A stretch of DNA of 64,000 nt from Candidatus Brachybacter algidus (GCA_016711705.1 JADJSK010000001.1:806001-870000), one strand, 5' to 3'; positions 18,801-28,472 are shown, numbered from the stretch's first letter. Notes: a model not told the origin generated them from the letters alone. Program-made: numbers and translations.

Positions 18801-21634
18801 GATTCGATGTTTGAAACCAAAGAAAATGTTGCTCCCGCTGATAAGTCCAGTTCATCCATTCCCATTGAAAGCCCAATTGAAAATTGAACTGCGACAGTTT
18901 CAGCCTCTGCATCCAATGCAACATCAAAATTATCCATGGATATCGGAAAAGAACCGACCTTTTTTTGTGGACTGGCAAAAGCAAGATAAGTATTGTCTGA
19001 ATCAAATCCAATGCTACCGGAGGTATAATCTATTTGAAACTCCATTTCAGCCAACTTAATATCTGCAGGAAGTTCAGGCAATCCTGAGGGGTAATTTAGC
19101 TCTGTATCAATCGATAGTGTTCCATGCAATAACGTCTTTATATATGGTTGCTCATTGGAACCGGGCATGAAAACTACTTCCAGATAAGAATCATCCGCTA
19201 TTGTGGCATCAGCTATTAAAAATGGAAATTCCAATTGTTGCATGACTGTTACATCAAATGCATAAATAAAATTTGGATCAGGTTCGTCATAAGCTGCAGT
19301 ATTGAAGATGAGTGCTGTATATTTCAATAAACTGGAATCTCCGGCAAAAGGAAGTGTCATATCACCAGTCATCATGCCGTATTCTAACGTATTGTCATAA
19401 AAATCCAGTTGCAGCGTATCGATAGAAATCCCAAATCCACCTAGATTGCCTTTTTCTATTGGCAAGATATTTTCCACAAGGATATTCGCATAAAGCGCCG
19501 GTTCAATCAATAGATTTCTGACAATGGCGTATGTAGAATCAAGTAAAATATGGGGTGGCGGTGTAATACTTGCTTCGCGCAAGTAAAACCCTCTATAGTC
19601 ATTGGTCGTGGTGTGATATCCATCCGGGAAGTCAATATTATCCGGATTGGCAAGATCACTCATGTCAATGAAGGCATCTGTAATATCAAATCTCCAACCT
19701 TTTAATCCGGTGATCTCAAAACTATTCATATTGACTTGAGCCATCCAATTGACCTTGCCCCAAACTGAATTATTCCCGCCGGTCTGATAGAAATATCCAC
19801 CTGAAGTATCTGTCGAAGATTGTGAAGAAGTATCCTGTAGATTGTTTGCCAAATCAATTACAAAAGTAGCCTTAGCTTTGCTGTCATCTTCGTCCTGTGG
19901 ATCATATGGGCGAATGACACTTCTGGGGAGATTCAATTCACCAGCCAATTGAAATGATTGTAATCCCTGGCAATTGAATTGAATCTTACATGAATTAGCA
20001 TTTCCGGAGCTTCCTTTCAGTACTAATTCAAAAGCATTGTTATTATCATTTGGAAAGTTTAAATCTTGCTGTAACTGAATCATAAAATCACCTCCAAAAC
20101 CCACCGGGTGAATGCATACAGAATCAGCGATCATCATAAACATCTTGTCACCAGCAAAAATGGACAGTTTGGCACCGATGGCAACTTTTGCTTTAGCTCC
20201 GGTTGGGGTCAGGATGAAATCGGTCAACCCCATTATAAATTTATTCCCCATCAAACTTTGCTCAAAGCCAATAGGCAATCCAATAGATGAGGAGCTCGCA
20301 ATTGCATAGATATTTCTTCCATATTGTAGATAAGGAGCCAACATCGTAGAATACTGTTCCGGAACATAATTTAATCCCTGATCAATCATACCGTCAGCAA
20401 TCGGAAAATTAATATATTGTGCCAGAGCAGCCAAATCGCCGGTATCATCTTGTATTGCTCTTACGGTACCTTCAAAAACCTGACCTAATTCGTTTATTTT
20501 AATATCCTTTACCTGAACATTGATTTTTACATTATTTAAAAAGTCAAGTTGAACTTTCGCTGTACCTGAATATTTATTATCATTTTCTGTTAGCTGATAA
20601 TCCAATAAATAAAAATGACCTATTTTGATAGATTCTAGAGAATCGATGCTTGCTACGAAATTATTGTTTTCAATCAAAGGAGGATTGCATCGTGATTCAC
20701 AGTCTGATGGAGTCTCATCTGCTTGCGTACTTCCATCACCTTCATCACCAAATACATCAGGCATCTCACCATAATAAAAACGTCTTACTTCTGAAAATTT
20801 CCCATTATCAAAACCAAGTATATTATTTTGGTCGATTGCCTGAATTCTTACACCATATTCATGACCGACGATCAGTTCCGGATCATCTGCTTCCTGATTG
20901 TAAAAATAATTTGTGACAGTAAAAACTTCTTTTTCGATTACTACAGGGATTCCGGCATCATTAAATAATTCTTCGATGTCCCAGTCATAATTGGCAGTTA
21001 TATCAATGATCTTAACGATGTACTTCATATCAGATTGATCGTAACCTACGTTCAGGGGATATTCCCATATAATTGGAAAGGAAGGGATCTCAGAAGCCAT
21101 GACGATTTCTTCCCAATATGGGCTGATGATCGTGGGTATGTTGCCATTCCCGATAGGAAAAACAATACTACAACCATTTCCAATCTGTTGTCTGGTATTA
21201 TAATCATACACAGTAACACAAAGTGTATAGTTCCCTTCCGGAATCGAACCCAGAATAAGTTGAAGATCTGAAACACCTTCAATTATAAAACCATCAGCGC
21301 CTAATGTAGAATTGAGTTCTGATATTTCTTGAGTGGTCAATGTGACACTTTCGCCTCCATCAAGAACAAGTGGAGTCGGTGGTAAGTAATTTTCGTCTAT
21401 AGAGATAGAAACTCCATTGTCACCGGCAAGGGTAGCCAACATATAAACATTCTGTTGGGTAAAAACGCTATTAATCAAAGTCGCTGAGTAGGCCTGTGAT
21501 GCATCTTCCAATTGCCCAATTTCAGTTGGAAAAGGTAATTGCACGTCTACCATTACCTGAATATTCTGCGAACTCACTATACCTGATGATAGAACCAATA
21601 AAAATATAACCAAATCTCTCATAACTGACATCAT
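15704..21634 (-). CDS. Giant secreted protein with TANFOR-like N-terminal domain
   Basis: The frame has 1976 codons and about 2030 when the frameshifted tail is added. A signal peptide covers roughly residues 1-23. Residues 24-200 (IQVMVDVQLPFPTEIGQL, GDNGVSISI, IPEGNYTLCVTVYDYNT, GNGCSIVFPI) fit the TANFOR-type pattern of Bacteroidota, followed by a fibronectin-like segment with SFPIIWEYPL. The long middle is rich in alternating beta-strand sequence (LSIDTELNYPSGLPELP, FGGGVGYNII, AYGSLNASIDARI) and has no recognised enzyme motif. The C-terminal third has FnIII-like strands. It is the third gene of an operon: its ATG overlaps the beta-barrel gene stop. An extracellular or outer-membrane-associated structural role is inferred. 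Confidence 0.6.
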   Translation of the reverse strand: MMSVMRDLVIFLLVLSSGIVSSQNIQVMVDVQLPFPTEIGQLEDASQAYSATLINSVFTQQNVYMLATLAGDNGVSISIDENYLPPTPLVLDGGESVTLTTQEISELNSTLGADGFIIEGVSDLQLILGSIPEGNYTLCVTVYDYNTRQQIGNGCSIVFPIGNGNIPTIISPYWEEIVMASEIPSFPIIWEYPLNVGYDQSDMKYIVKIIDITANYDWDIEELFNDAGIPVVIEKEVFTVTNYFYNQEADDPELIVGHEYGVRIQAIDQNNILGFDNGKFSEVRRFYYGEMPDVFGDEGDGSTQADETPSDCESRCNPPLIENNNFVASIDSLESIKIGHFYLLDYQLTENDNKYSGTAKVQLDFLNNVKINVQVKDIKINELGQVFEGTVRAIQDDTGDLAALAQYINFPIADGMIDQGLNYVPEQYSTMLAPYLQYGRNIYAIASSSSIGLPIGFEQSLMGNKFIMGLTDFILTPTGAKAKVAIGAKLSIFAGDKMFMMIADSVCIHPVGFGGDFMIQLQQDLNFPNDNNNAFELVLKGSSGNANSCKIQFNCQGLQSFQLAGELNLPRSVIRPYDPQDEDDSKAKATFVIDLANNLQDTSSQSSTDTSGGYFYQTGGNNSVWGKVNWMAQVNMNSFEITGLKGWRFDITDAFIDMSDLANPDNIDFPDGYHTTTNDYRGFYLREASITPPPHILLDSTYAIVRNLLIEPALYANILVENILPIEKGNLGGFGISIDTLQLDFYDNTLEYGMMTGDMTLPFAGDSSLLKYTALIFNTAAYDEPDPNFIYAFDVTVMQQLEFPFLIADATIADDSYLEVVFMPGSNEQPYIKTLLHGTLSIDTELNYPSGLPELPADIKLAEMEFQIDYTSGSIGFDSDNTYLAFASPQKKVGSFPISMDNFDVALDAEAETVAVQFSIGLSMGMDELDLSAGATFSLVSNIESMEVLTGIMDNGVGGAFNVAKKIRLDRVTFDSINIGLVKENFSILGKIMFYNNPIEGGGRDKGAKGSLSVTLPIAGIFGRLSAIFGTYGTPPEVPPGQNFAYSENFYPYWYVDGIIGSEAAIPICAGVGIYGFGGGVGYNIIQTASYTIIDGEISGEPEYTPTYNSFMIRAGIMLGTMPTPTAFNADITFTAQFVNGGLDMMSLTGDGYVMTPINERNDPQLYVGVALAFYTQNDTRDWYMDGSLKVAANIGDGTFVGNMQNPVIPNQMVNGIFYASADTWYFYMGAPDFDPYDSDDPRGSALLTLENILEANFKLYMMVGHGVPTSLPPLPLEVQNILNNPSGDLDGTTSATNVNAQGGGVDYESGAGFSHGAYGSLNASIDARIIYAALSVYLGYDMNITKQDVTCANTGRAKGINGWYAEGQAYAGLEGSVGVRIKVFGVEQKFNLFSLAAAIALSGGAPSPSYFHGQAAVYFSLLGGKLEGSSSFNLSVGERCSPVSNDPLAGIDFFEHIDPSQDERDVIPSARVLTRFVLPMGEDIVIPTPIFDTDGEVTNVVNYKYRPEISYTLKEDFGSKNTVSCQPIRWLNEDVHDAMVVRPVQMLQQNRYYTINMKVQAWDLQTNNWLRVDNRIWSQDTIVRFKTGSWPPDLYEFVQYTVPLPFERFYLQNELNLGKVYFTQALPQDHYFPATSLFGGQPMQYKIRFTKLDDQSVTDVNFTNNSGGSNPHLSFAMPTLENEAIYAMQIIRKNPNMLTAVALRNTLDILNTEDELLQANLTLIPPGEQIEGNEFLLYHTYFRTSKFNTLKAKMQAASLQGTQYTHINSSYGNKLNVNMTINEGFEQRDFQNFYPGISQNEDLLFEPRIRVLDLFNKTYHDNKAEPKIWGFQDYYENTVQGGFFNWDWPQDLKLEWSQNMVHRIKKQNIDTNLKPPLTEGEISALWQNYMSTGNLTSVNYYFNTGMFGNINFLDGSGPSSNFTVKYDVHHEIGKDKEVVYNWAMDYLARPLPFNHIIIKPIFKWFSRLLFKRRTS

Positions 21635-23316
21635 TAAAATTTAAGACCATAACCCAATGAAAGTCTTGTTTCATTGAAGGAATTGCCTGTAAAACTTTTC
21701 TTAGCGATAAAATAACTGCTAAAGTTGACCTGCGAATGCTTCAAAACATTACAATTGATACCGAAGCGCTGATTCAATACCCTTCCGTCTTTTACCCCAT
21801 TCAATTTATCAAAAGACAATCTAGTGGCAGAACTGAAGGATAAGATCTTGTCAAATAGGGATTTTTGTAGTGTGACAGCAACCCCGGCTCTATTTCTTTT
21901 ATTATCAGAATAACCATAGGAAGACACTATGAGTGAAGGAGAAACAGTAAAATCACTTTCCTTCCAGAAAAGTCTTACACCTGCATTTACATTGACGTTA
22001 TTGACTTCGCCACCAATTCTTGCTACCGGACTTAGATCCATTAATGATTGTTGCTGAATCCCTCCAAAGACTCCAAATTGTGTATTTTTTGACTTTTTTG
22101 TATAGTTAAAATTCAAACCATACATTCTACTGACATTGATATATCTAAGTGTATCATTGATCTCCACTAAACCATCCGTCGTTTCAAATTTGAAATTGGA
22201 AAAATTAGCCGAGACAAGTAGTTCCTTTGTAATCATCCAGCTGGTATTCAAATTAACAATGAGTCGTTTTCTTGACAAATAATCCAAATTGCGCAAGTTA
22301 TTCCGTTCGATTCCTACAGTGGCATTTGTATTAAACTTAGCTTTAAACAAAGAAGTATTTAACCTGAATGTATAATTTTCAATATCAGCTTGTAAGAATG
22401 GAATTCCAAGAGATCTGTAATTGGGTTCTACCCTTCGATATTTTGCACCAATTCCAAAGTACTTAAAATTATATCTCAACTCAACTTCTCCTGCCAGACT
22501 TAGTTTAGAAGAGGCATTCAGCTCAAATAAATTATTTAAAAAAGGACTTTTGACGCTTTCAAGAGAAGATTCAAGGGCTAAATTATCGGTAAAAACACTT
22601 GCATTTATGGTTCCATTGAAATTCAACTTTTTAAATAAAAGTGTTTTCCATTCTGTTCCCATTACAATGTTCTTCGATGGATTAATTCCTACCTTCCTAC
22701 GATCTAGGTCCAGTTCATCCGTCTGTTTATCCTTAATATGCAGCACGATGAGGTCAAAATAATTTCTTGAAGAACCAACACCTATTTTCCCTCCTATGAT
22801 GGACCGTTTATATGTTGGAATTAACTCAGCACCATAAACCAAAGTATCTCTCTGTGCTAATGGATTTTGCATATTTCCTGCAAATGCTGCAAATCGAAAC
22901 TTACCCGGAGTCAATTCCAAACCTCCTCCGAAAAAGTTTTTTCCTCCAAGTGTATAATTCGAAAAACGCATAGATCTGTGTCCAATATGTACCTTGATCC
23001 ATTTGTAATAAGGACTCATTCCAAACTTATTGAATGAATGGCCATAACTGAACTGCTGATCGCGAAAGGAAAAACTCAATGGTACTGTGATCACACTCAA
23101 CTTGAAAGTTAAATTACCTGCAAGATTGTAAGAATAAGGACTCCGACGATTGTCAATACCACGTACATTATAATATTGACCGGAGGCAAATATTCCTCCG
23201 GAGAATGAAGCTTTCGGCGGTACGATAAGGGTTTTTATATCCTGAGCTCCTACAGCTGTGCACAGGAACATCAGGCATATAAAACTAATGGTAAGTTTAT
23301 TATCTGTCACCTTCAT
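21634..23316 (-). CDS. Predicted outer-membrane beta-barrel protein
   Basis: This 560-residue protein has a signal peptide (LTISFICLMFLCTAVGAQ, about 8-25). The rest is a regular series of alternating polar and hydrophobic segments separated by short turns, for example FRLNTSLFKAKFNTNATVGI and LIVNLNTSWMITKELLVSAN. It ends in the aromatic residue of LSLGYGLKF, as expected for an outer-membrane barrel recognised by BamA. No TonB box, plug or named family motif is recognised. It is the second gene of a three-gene operon, overlapping the downstream gene by one base and abutting the upstream stop. A role in anchoring or secreting its partners is inference. Confidence 0.7.
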   Translation of the reverse strand: MKVTDNKLTISFICLMFLCTAVGAQDIKTLIVPPKASFSGGIFASGQYYNVRGIDNRRSPYSYNLAGNLTFKLSVITVPLSFSFRDQQFSYGHSFNKFGMSPYYKWIKVHIGHRSMRFSNYTLGGKNFFGGGLELTPGKFRFAAFAGNMQNPLAQRDTLVYGAELIPTYKRSIIGGKIGVGSSRNYFDLIVLHIKDKQTDELDLDRRKVGINPSKNIVMGTEWKTLLFKKLNFNGTINASVFTDNLALESSLESVKSPFLNNLFELNASSKLSLAGEVELRYNFKYFGIGAKYRRVEPNYRSLGIPFLQADIENYTFRLNTSLFKAKFNTNATVGIERNNLRNLDYLSRKRLIVNLNTSWMITKELLVSANFSNFKFETTDGLVEINDTLRYINVSRMYGLNFNYTKKSKNTQFGVFGGIQQQSLMDLSPVARIGGEVNNVNVNAGVRLFWKESDFTVSPSLIVSSYGYSDNKRNRAGVAVTLQKSLFDKILSFSSATRLSFDKLNGVKDGRVLNQRFGINCNVLKHSQVNFSSYFIAKKSFTGNSFNETRLSLGYGLKF

Positions 23317-26300
23317 TTATTTTATGACAGTGAATCTTCTTATTAAAGTGCTTCCGCTTGCAAGTTCTATCCTTATAATATGGACACCTGAATTACATGA
23401 CATTAAGCTAATTGTAACGTCCTCGTTACCTTTGACATTTTTATCAAATACTAAGCATCTATTATAAACATCATAAATAAACCAAGCCTTAATTTCGGAA
23501 CCTCCTTTTACAAGTTTCAGATGATCATTTGCAGGATTTGGGTACACTTTGATAGATTGTAAAATGTCATCCACGGCTGACGTGCCATCACAAACATCAC
23601 CAATTCCATTTCCATTTGAATCAATTTGATCTGGATTAAAATCCAATGGACAGTTATCGACCACATCCTCTACCCCATCGCCATCGTCATCTGCGTCACA
23701 AACATTTCCAATTCCATCATTATCTGTATCTAGTTGTCCGGGATTGTAATCCAAAGGACAATTGTCATCTGAATTTTTTATTCCGTCACCATCTATATCA
23801 TTTGCACAGACGTCACCAATGCCATCCCCATCAGTATCTAGCTGATCAGGATTTGGAGTAAACGGACAATTATCGCTAATATCAGGAACGCCATCATTGT
23901 CGTCATCGTCATCACAAACGTCACCCTGGCCATCACCATCAGCGTCAGACTGATCGGCATTTGGAATGAAAGAACAATTATCCGTGTCATCTCCTACTCC
24001 ATCATTATCATCGTCATTGTCACAAATGTTTCCTATACCATCACTATCTGTGTCTAGTTGATCAGGATTATACACTAAAGGGCAATTATCTGATGTATCA
24101 GAGATGCCGTCTCCATCATCATCATTATCACACGCATCACCCATACCATCGCCATCAGAATCTAATTGATCAGTATTGTAAATATTTGGACAATTATCAA
24201 GTACATTCGGAATGCCATCACCATCTATATCATCGGCACATGCATCACCTATTCCGTCACCATTTGCATCAGCTTGATCAGGATTGAACGTAAATGGACA
24301 ATTATCAACGTTATCTGGAAAACCGTCATTGTCATCATCTGTATCACAAGCATCCCCTGTACCATCATTATCAGTATCAATCTGAAAAGTATTAAAGGTC
24401 AGAGGACAGTTATCAACTTCATCGGGAATTCCATCATTATCATCGTCATTGTCACAATCATCTCCCTTTCCATCTCCATCTGTATCAATTTGAGCTGGAT
24501 TGAATATCGTTGGACAATTGTCTTGATTATTTGGAATCCCATCATTATCTACATCATCGTCACAAGCATTACCAATGCCATCCCCATCTGTATCAGTTTG
24601 GCCAGGATTTGGTATCGTCGGACAATTATCCTGAGTATCGGGTATTCCATCATTATCATCATCCGCATCACAGGCATTTCCCATTCCGTCTCCATCTGTA
24701 TCAGTCTGGTCGGGGTTGGAAATCGAAGGGCAATTATCAGCGTTATCATTTATGCCATCGCCATCCGTATCATCCTCACAAGCGTCACCAATGCCGTCTC
24801 CATCAGTATCGGCTTGACCCGGATTAGGTGTGAGTGGGCAATTATCTGAAATATCTGGTACGCCATCATTGTCATCATCTGTATCACAGGCATTTCCCAT
24901 GCCATCTCCATCGATGTCTCCCTGATCTGCATTGGCTATCAATGGGCAATTGTCTGAATCGTCTGGTACCCCGTCATTGTCATCATCGTTATCACAGACA
25001 TTACCTATACCATCGCTGTCAGTATCGAGTTGATTCGCATTTGAATTTAAAGGACAATTATCCTGTGTATCGGGTATACCATCGTTGTCGTCATCAGCAT
25101 CACAGGCATTGCCCATACCATCATTGTCTGTATCTAGCTGATTTGTATTAGAAACCAAAGGACAATTATCTGAGGCATCAGGAACACCATCATTATCGTC
25201 ATCGTTATCACAGTCATTACCCAGACCATCATTATCGGAATCCAATTGATTGGTATTTGAAATTAACGGGCAGTTGTCTGATACATCCGGCACTCCGTCA
25301 TTGTCGTCATCTGTATCACATGCATTACCCATACCATCGTTGTCTGTATCGAGTTGATTTGGATTGGAAATTGAGGGACAGTTATCTTCATTATCGGGAA
25401 CACCATCTCCATCACTATCAGGATTCAGATCATTGTCCAGTGTAATAGGAATTTTTGTAAAATATAGTGGGCAACCGTTCAATGTAAATTTCGCTTCATA
25501 ATTGAAATTTCCTTCTCCATATCCTGACACATCTTTTAAAGAATTTGTACCGGGAGTAAAAGTGCCAATGACAGTAGAAGTCCCAACGGCATACAGGCTA
25601 TTGTTTTGAAGTGTTGTAGAATAAGGGGGAGCGCCGTGATAAAAAGGCGAAATCGTTCCTCCTGGATATGTCGATCTTGGTATTAATACAATCTCATTAT
25701 TGGTAATTTTTGTAAGATCTAGTGAACCGTTGTAGTTGACAATTAGACCCGTATTTACAATATTACCTGTAATGGAATGACTACCAATGAAAGTGTTATT
25801 AATTACTCCGGCATTTGTAAAAGTTCCACTATTTTTTTGCATTTTTTTAGATAAATTGAGAATTCCGCATCCGGCATTGACTAAAATCCCTCCTGATTCC
25901 ATTAAGATGCCGGTTGCAGTACCTGCACCAGTTAAATTAAAATTACCGGTGTTATTGAATGTTGAACTAGCGAGTTGAAGATAAGCGGTATTACTGACGT
26001 TATTAATAGTCATTATACCTGCATTTTTAACAACTCCACCATCTTGATTAAAAAAACCACCACCTAAAGCAGCGTTTATATAAACTGAAGTGTTTCCTGA
26101 AGTATTAAAATCACCATTATTTATAATCCCTACGCCTTCTGCACCTATTATATCTATTTCTCCGGAACCGGAAAGATTGAATTCATTGGTATTATTTATC
26201 CCGGATGCCCCAACATTCGTGGAAGTCGTAATCGACCCACTAAAATTAATCATACCATCATTTCTAATCGCATTTTGTTCTACATTCATGACAGTTATGT

Positions 26301-27450
26301 TAGAGTTCGCCCCTCCGATCAAAGTTCCGGTATTCGTAATTCTAATTCCATTTTGACTGCTATGTTGCACAATTATCTCACCAAATAGATTAATTACTCC
26401 AGCACTTTGAATCGCATTGCCATTAATATCAGCAAAAGTTATACTGGCATTTTCATTGATTTCTATAATACTTGTAGAAGTCATATTTAACCCCGGACCT
26501 GTGTGGAAAGGATAATTACCGGTGTTCATTGGCCCTGTTGGTATGATGACATGATCGTTTCCATCTGCCAATTGTGATGAAGTTAATCCAACCCAGTTTG
26601 CGGCATTGGAAGTCGAACCATTCTGACCACAGCCAGTCCATACGATTGTGTTTGAATTCGTGATGATACTGCCTGTATTCGTGCCAGATATGACACTTCC
26701 ATTTGGATTCGCTATGACTCCTGAATTAGAAGTGATCGTCGTGGGCAAGGATGTTTTAAGTCTAATTATACCGGAATTGACCAAATGGGTGGCTGTAATC
26801 TGCTCACTAGTGGTTTCATTTATTATACCGCATGGATGATTGAAAAATTTGCCTGAACCAGAAACAAGGATAAAAGCATTTCCGGTATTCGCTTTATTAT
26901 CAAGAATTCCATAATTATTAAATGTTCCTCCTACTGCATCAATCCCACATACAGTAATCGAACCGGTAAATGATATTTCATTATTATTATTAAAGGTACT
27001 ACCTGTTCTATTCCAGATGCCGGTTTCTCTGATATCCGGACCCATGAATATAACTCCGTCATTGTCAAAAAGACCAAAGTTGTTTATACCTTGCCCTACA
27101 GTTCCGGCACCGCCGGTATTTGATATATTTATTGTACCAACATTTGTAATAGAACTATTATTATAAATACCATCAAAAGTATTGAGCGTATTGATTGTTA
27201 TTGTACCATTATTTACCAGTTTGCTATTATCAATAACTGAGAGACTCTTAGCTACTGCCAAAAAGGCAACAGGAACAGTTACTTTAGATGAAGAACCCGT
27301 TATTTTTACATTATGATTTTCTTTTGGAATAGTTCCTAGTGACCAATTTGTTTGAACATCCCAATTACCGGTATTACCAATCCAGGTATTATCTTGAGCA
27401 CATAAATTAATTGAAACAAAAGCTAGAAGTAGAAGTATAAAATATCTCAT
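23317..27450 (-). CDS. T9SS-sorted beta-helix / thrombospondin type 3 repeat protein
   Basis: This 1377-residue protein starts with a signal peptide (MRYFILLLLAFVSINLCAQ). Residues about 20-640 are a long series of short N-and-G-rich repeats (NNGTITINT, NTGTLIGGANSNITV) that suggest a right-handed beta-helix. Residues about 675-1290 are 17 thrombospondin type 3 repeats of about 36 residues, each with DxDxDGxxD-type calcium-binding runs and a DNCP element. The last 80 residues (IKVYPNPANDHLKLVKGG to STLIRRFTVIK) are a T9SS type A sorting domain. The protein is therefore predicted to be exported through T9SS and attached to the cell surface, with a rod stiffened by calcium. It is the first gene of the operon. 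Confidence 0.88.
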   Translation of the reverse strand: MRYFILLLLAFVSINLCAQDNTWIGNTGNWDVQTNWSLGTIPKENHNVKITGSSSKVTVPVAFLAVAKSLSVIDNSKLVNNGTITINTLNTFDGIYNNSSITNVGTINISNTGGAGTVGQGINNFGLFDNDGVIFMGPDIRETGIWNRTGSTFNNNNEISFTGSITVCGIDAVGGTFNNYGILDNKANTGNAFILVSGSGKFFNHPCGIINETTSEQITATHLVNSGIIRLKTSLPTTITSNSGVIANPNGSVISGTNTGSIITNSNTIVWTGCGQNGSTSNAANWVGLTSSQLADGNDHVIIPTGPMNTGNYPFHTGPGLNMTSTSIIEINENASITFADINGNAIQSAGVINLFGEIIVQHSSQNGIRITNTGTLIGGANSNITVMNVEQNAIRNDGMINFSGSITTSTNVGASGINNTNEFNLSGSGEIDIIGAEGVGIINNGDFNTSGNTSVYINAALGGGFFNQDGGVVKNAGIMTINNVSNTAYLQLASSTFNNTGNFNLTGAGTATGILMESGGILVNAGCGILNLSKKMQKNSGTFTNAGVINNTFIGSHSITGNIVNTGLIVNYNGSLDLTKITNNEIVLIPRSTYPGGTISPFYHGAPPYSTTLQNNSLYAVGTSTVIGTFTPGTNSLKDVSGYGEGNFNYEAKFTLNGCPLYFTKIPITLDNDLNPDSDGDGVPDNEDNCPSISNPNQLDTDNDGMGNACDTDDDNDGVPDVSDNCPLISNTNQLDSDNDGLGNDCDNDDDNDGVPDASDNCPLVSNTNQLDTDNDGMGNACDADDDNDGIPDTQDNCPLNSNANQLDTDSDGIGNVCDNDDDNDGVPDDSDNCPLIANADQGDIDGDGMGNACDTDDDNDGVPDISDNCPLTPNPGQADTDGDGIGDACEDDTDGDGINDNADNCPSISNPDQTDTDGDGMGNACDADDDNDGIPDTQDNCPTIPNPGQTDTDGDGIGNACDDDVDNDGIPNNQDNCPTIFNPAQIDTDGDGKGDDCDNDDDNDGIPDEVDNCPLTFNTFQIDTDNDGTGDACDTDDDNDGFPDNVDNCPFTFNPDQADANGDGIGDACADDIDGDGIPNVLDNCPNIYNTDQLDSDGDGMGDACDNDDDGDGISDTSDNCPLVYNPDQLDTDSDGIGNICDNDDDNDGVGDDTDNCSFIPNADQSDADGDGQGDVCDDDDDNDGVPDISDNCPFTPNPDQLDTDGDGIGDVCANDIDGDGIKNSDDNCPLDYNPGQLDTDNDGIGNVCDADDDGDGVEDVVDNCPLDFNPDQIDSNGNGIGDVCDGTSAVDDILQSIKVYPNPANDHLKLVKGGSEIKAWFIYDVYNRCLVFDKNVKGNEDVTISLMSCNSGVHIIRIELASGSTLIRRFTVIK
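23582..25440 (-). repeat. Seventeen coding repeats (about 108 bp) for TSP3 modules
   Basis: The DNA encodes 17 successive DNCP/DNCS-containing modules of about 36 residues. Adjacent copies share long identical stretches such as GATGATGACAATGATGG-type tracts on the minus strand, so the array is open to recombination and hard to assemble. The modules are not all equal: the fourteenth reads DNCSFIPN instead of DNCP. Confidence 0.85.
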
Positions 27451-27602
27451 GATAAGTTGTTTTTATGAATATGTAAAATTATATACATGGAAAAAAAAAC
27501 CTTCATTCTTTCGGGTGATTTGTTAGGCTTTGTTAATTTGACAATTATAAACTTTCAATTCAAAAAGATTATATTATATTTCTATTTTGCAAATATTGAA
27601 TT

Positions 27603-28472
27603 TTGAAAGAAAAGCTAAACATACCGACCTTAAGCCCAATAATATTGAGGCAATATCATATTATGAATAGTAACAAGGAGCTATTAAATGATGATACCAT
27701 AAGTCAATTCTTTATACACTATTTTAAAGAAGGTGATGTATATTTCAACATACCACTTCCTCCACATAAGAAAACAGTAAATGACTTTGTTTATGTAATA
27801 AAGGGCAAAATGACTAAGTCTGTGGGAATTGATTCGTTCGAGCTTTTTGAAAATGATTTATTATTTACACCTAAAAACAATATAACTTCTACATCATTAT
27901 TATCACAAGACTTAGAAGGTTTTTACTGTCACTTCTCTGATGAGTTTATTGGTGCGAACCCATTTTTAGACATGTTACACACGCAGCCAAGTATAAACGA
28001 TTATTTTCACTTCACAAATCAGGACTCAACAAATTTATTTTTTATATTGACTCGTATTCGTAATTTATATTTAAGTAGAAAGGAACAACCTGGAAATTAT
28101 CGTCTAATATCTTTTTATCTATCTACTGTTATTGCAGAGTTGTTTCTAACATTTAGAGAAAAACCTATTAATCCAGAAAAAAAGAAAGATGTATTTTATA
28201 AGTTCAATGCTCTGGTGCATGCACATTTCAAGCAAAACTGGACTATCAAAGAATACGCTTTCAATCTAAATAGTACTCCAAATCATCTAAATAAGCGTAT
28301 AAAAAAAGAAACCGGCAAAACAGCTTCCGAAATAATAAAGGCGGTCACCATTCTTGAAGCTAAAGTGCTAATTCATCAGACGAATTTAACTCTTAAGGAA
28401 ATAAGTACGAATCTTGGCTTTGAAGATGCTTCGTATTTCAGTAGATTCTTTAAAAAAAGAGACAAATTATAG
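27603..28472 (+). CDS. AraC-family transcriptional regulator, 3' end frameshifted
   Basis: This 289-codon protein has an N-terminal cupin-like effector domain (VYVIKGKMTKSVGIDSFEL) and a C-terminal double helix-turn-helix of AraC type (NHLNKRIKKETGKTASEII; LTLKEISTNLGFEDASYFSRFFKK). The frame ends RDKL at 28472, but dropping one A from the seven-A run at 28452-28458 restores the usual end ETNYSPTQYRKMIDLS with a stop at 28507-28509. The annotated start is a TTG at 27603, close behind a TATTTTG -7-like motif at 27583; an in-frame ATG at 27663 is the alternative. It lies 104 bp upstream of azurin on the same strand and could regulate it. Effector unknown. Confidence 0.85.
   Translation: MKEKLNIPTLSPIILRQYHIMNSNKELLNDDTISQFFIHYFKEGDVYFNIPLPPHKKTVNDFVYVIKGKMTKSVGIDSFELFENDLLFTPKNNITSTSLLSQDLEGFYCHFSDEFIGANPFLDMLHTQPSINDYFHFTNQDSTNLFFILTRIRNLYLSRKEQPGNYRLISFYLSTVIAELFLTFREKPINPEKKKDVFYKFNALVHAHFKQNWTIKEYAFNLNSTPNHLNKRIKKETGKTASEIIKAVTILEAKVLIHQTNLTLKEISTNLGFEDASYFSRFFKKRDKL

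Noticed and set aside
24166..24849. 227-codon plus-strand frame opposite the TSP3 repeats
   Set aside because: The isoleucine-rich pattern is just the complement of repeated Asp/Asn codons; the minus-strand frame has clear calcium-binding modules and a sorting domain.
23582..25440. Regularly spaced repeats considered as a CRISPR array
   Set aside because: The period of about 108 bp is coding (36 residues) and there are no constant repeats with unique spacers.
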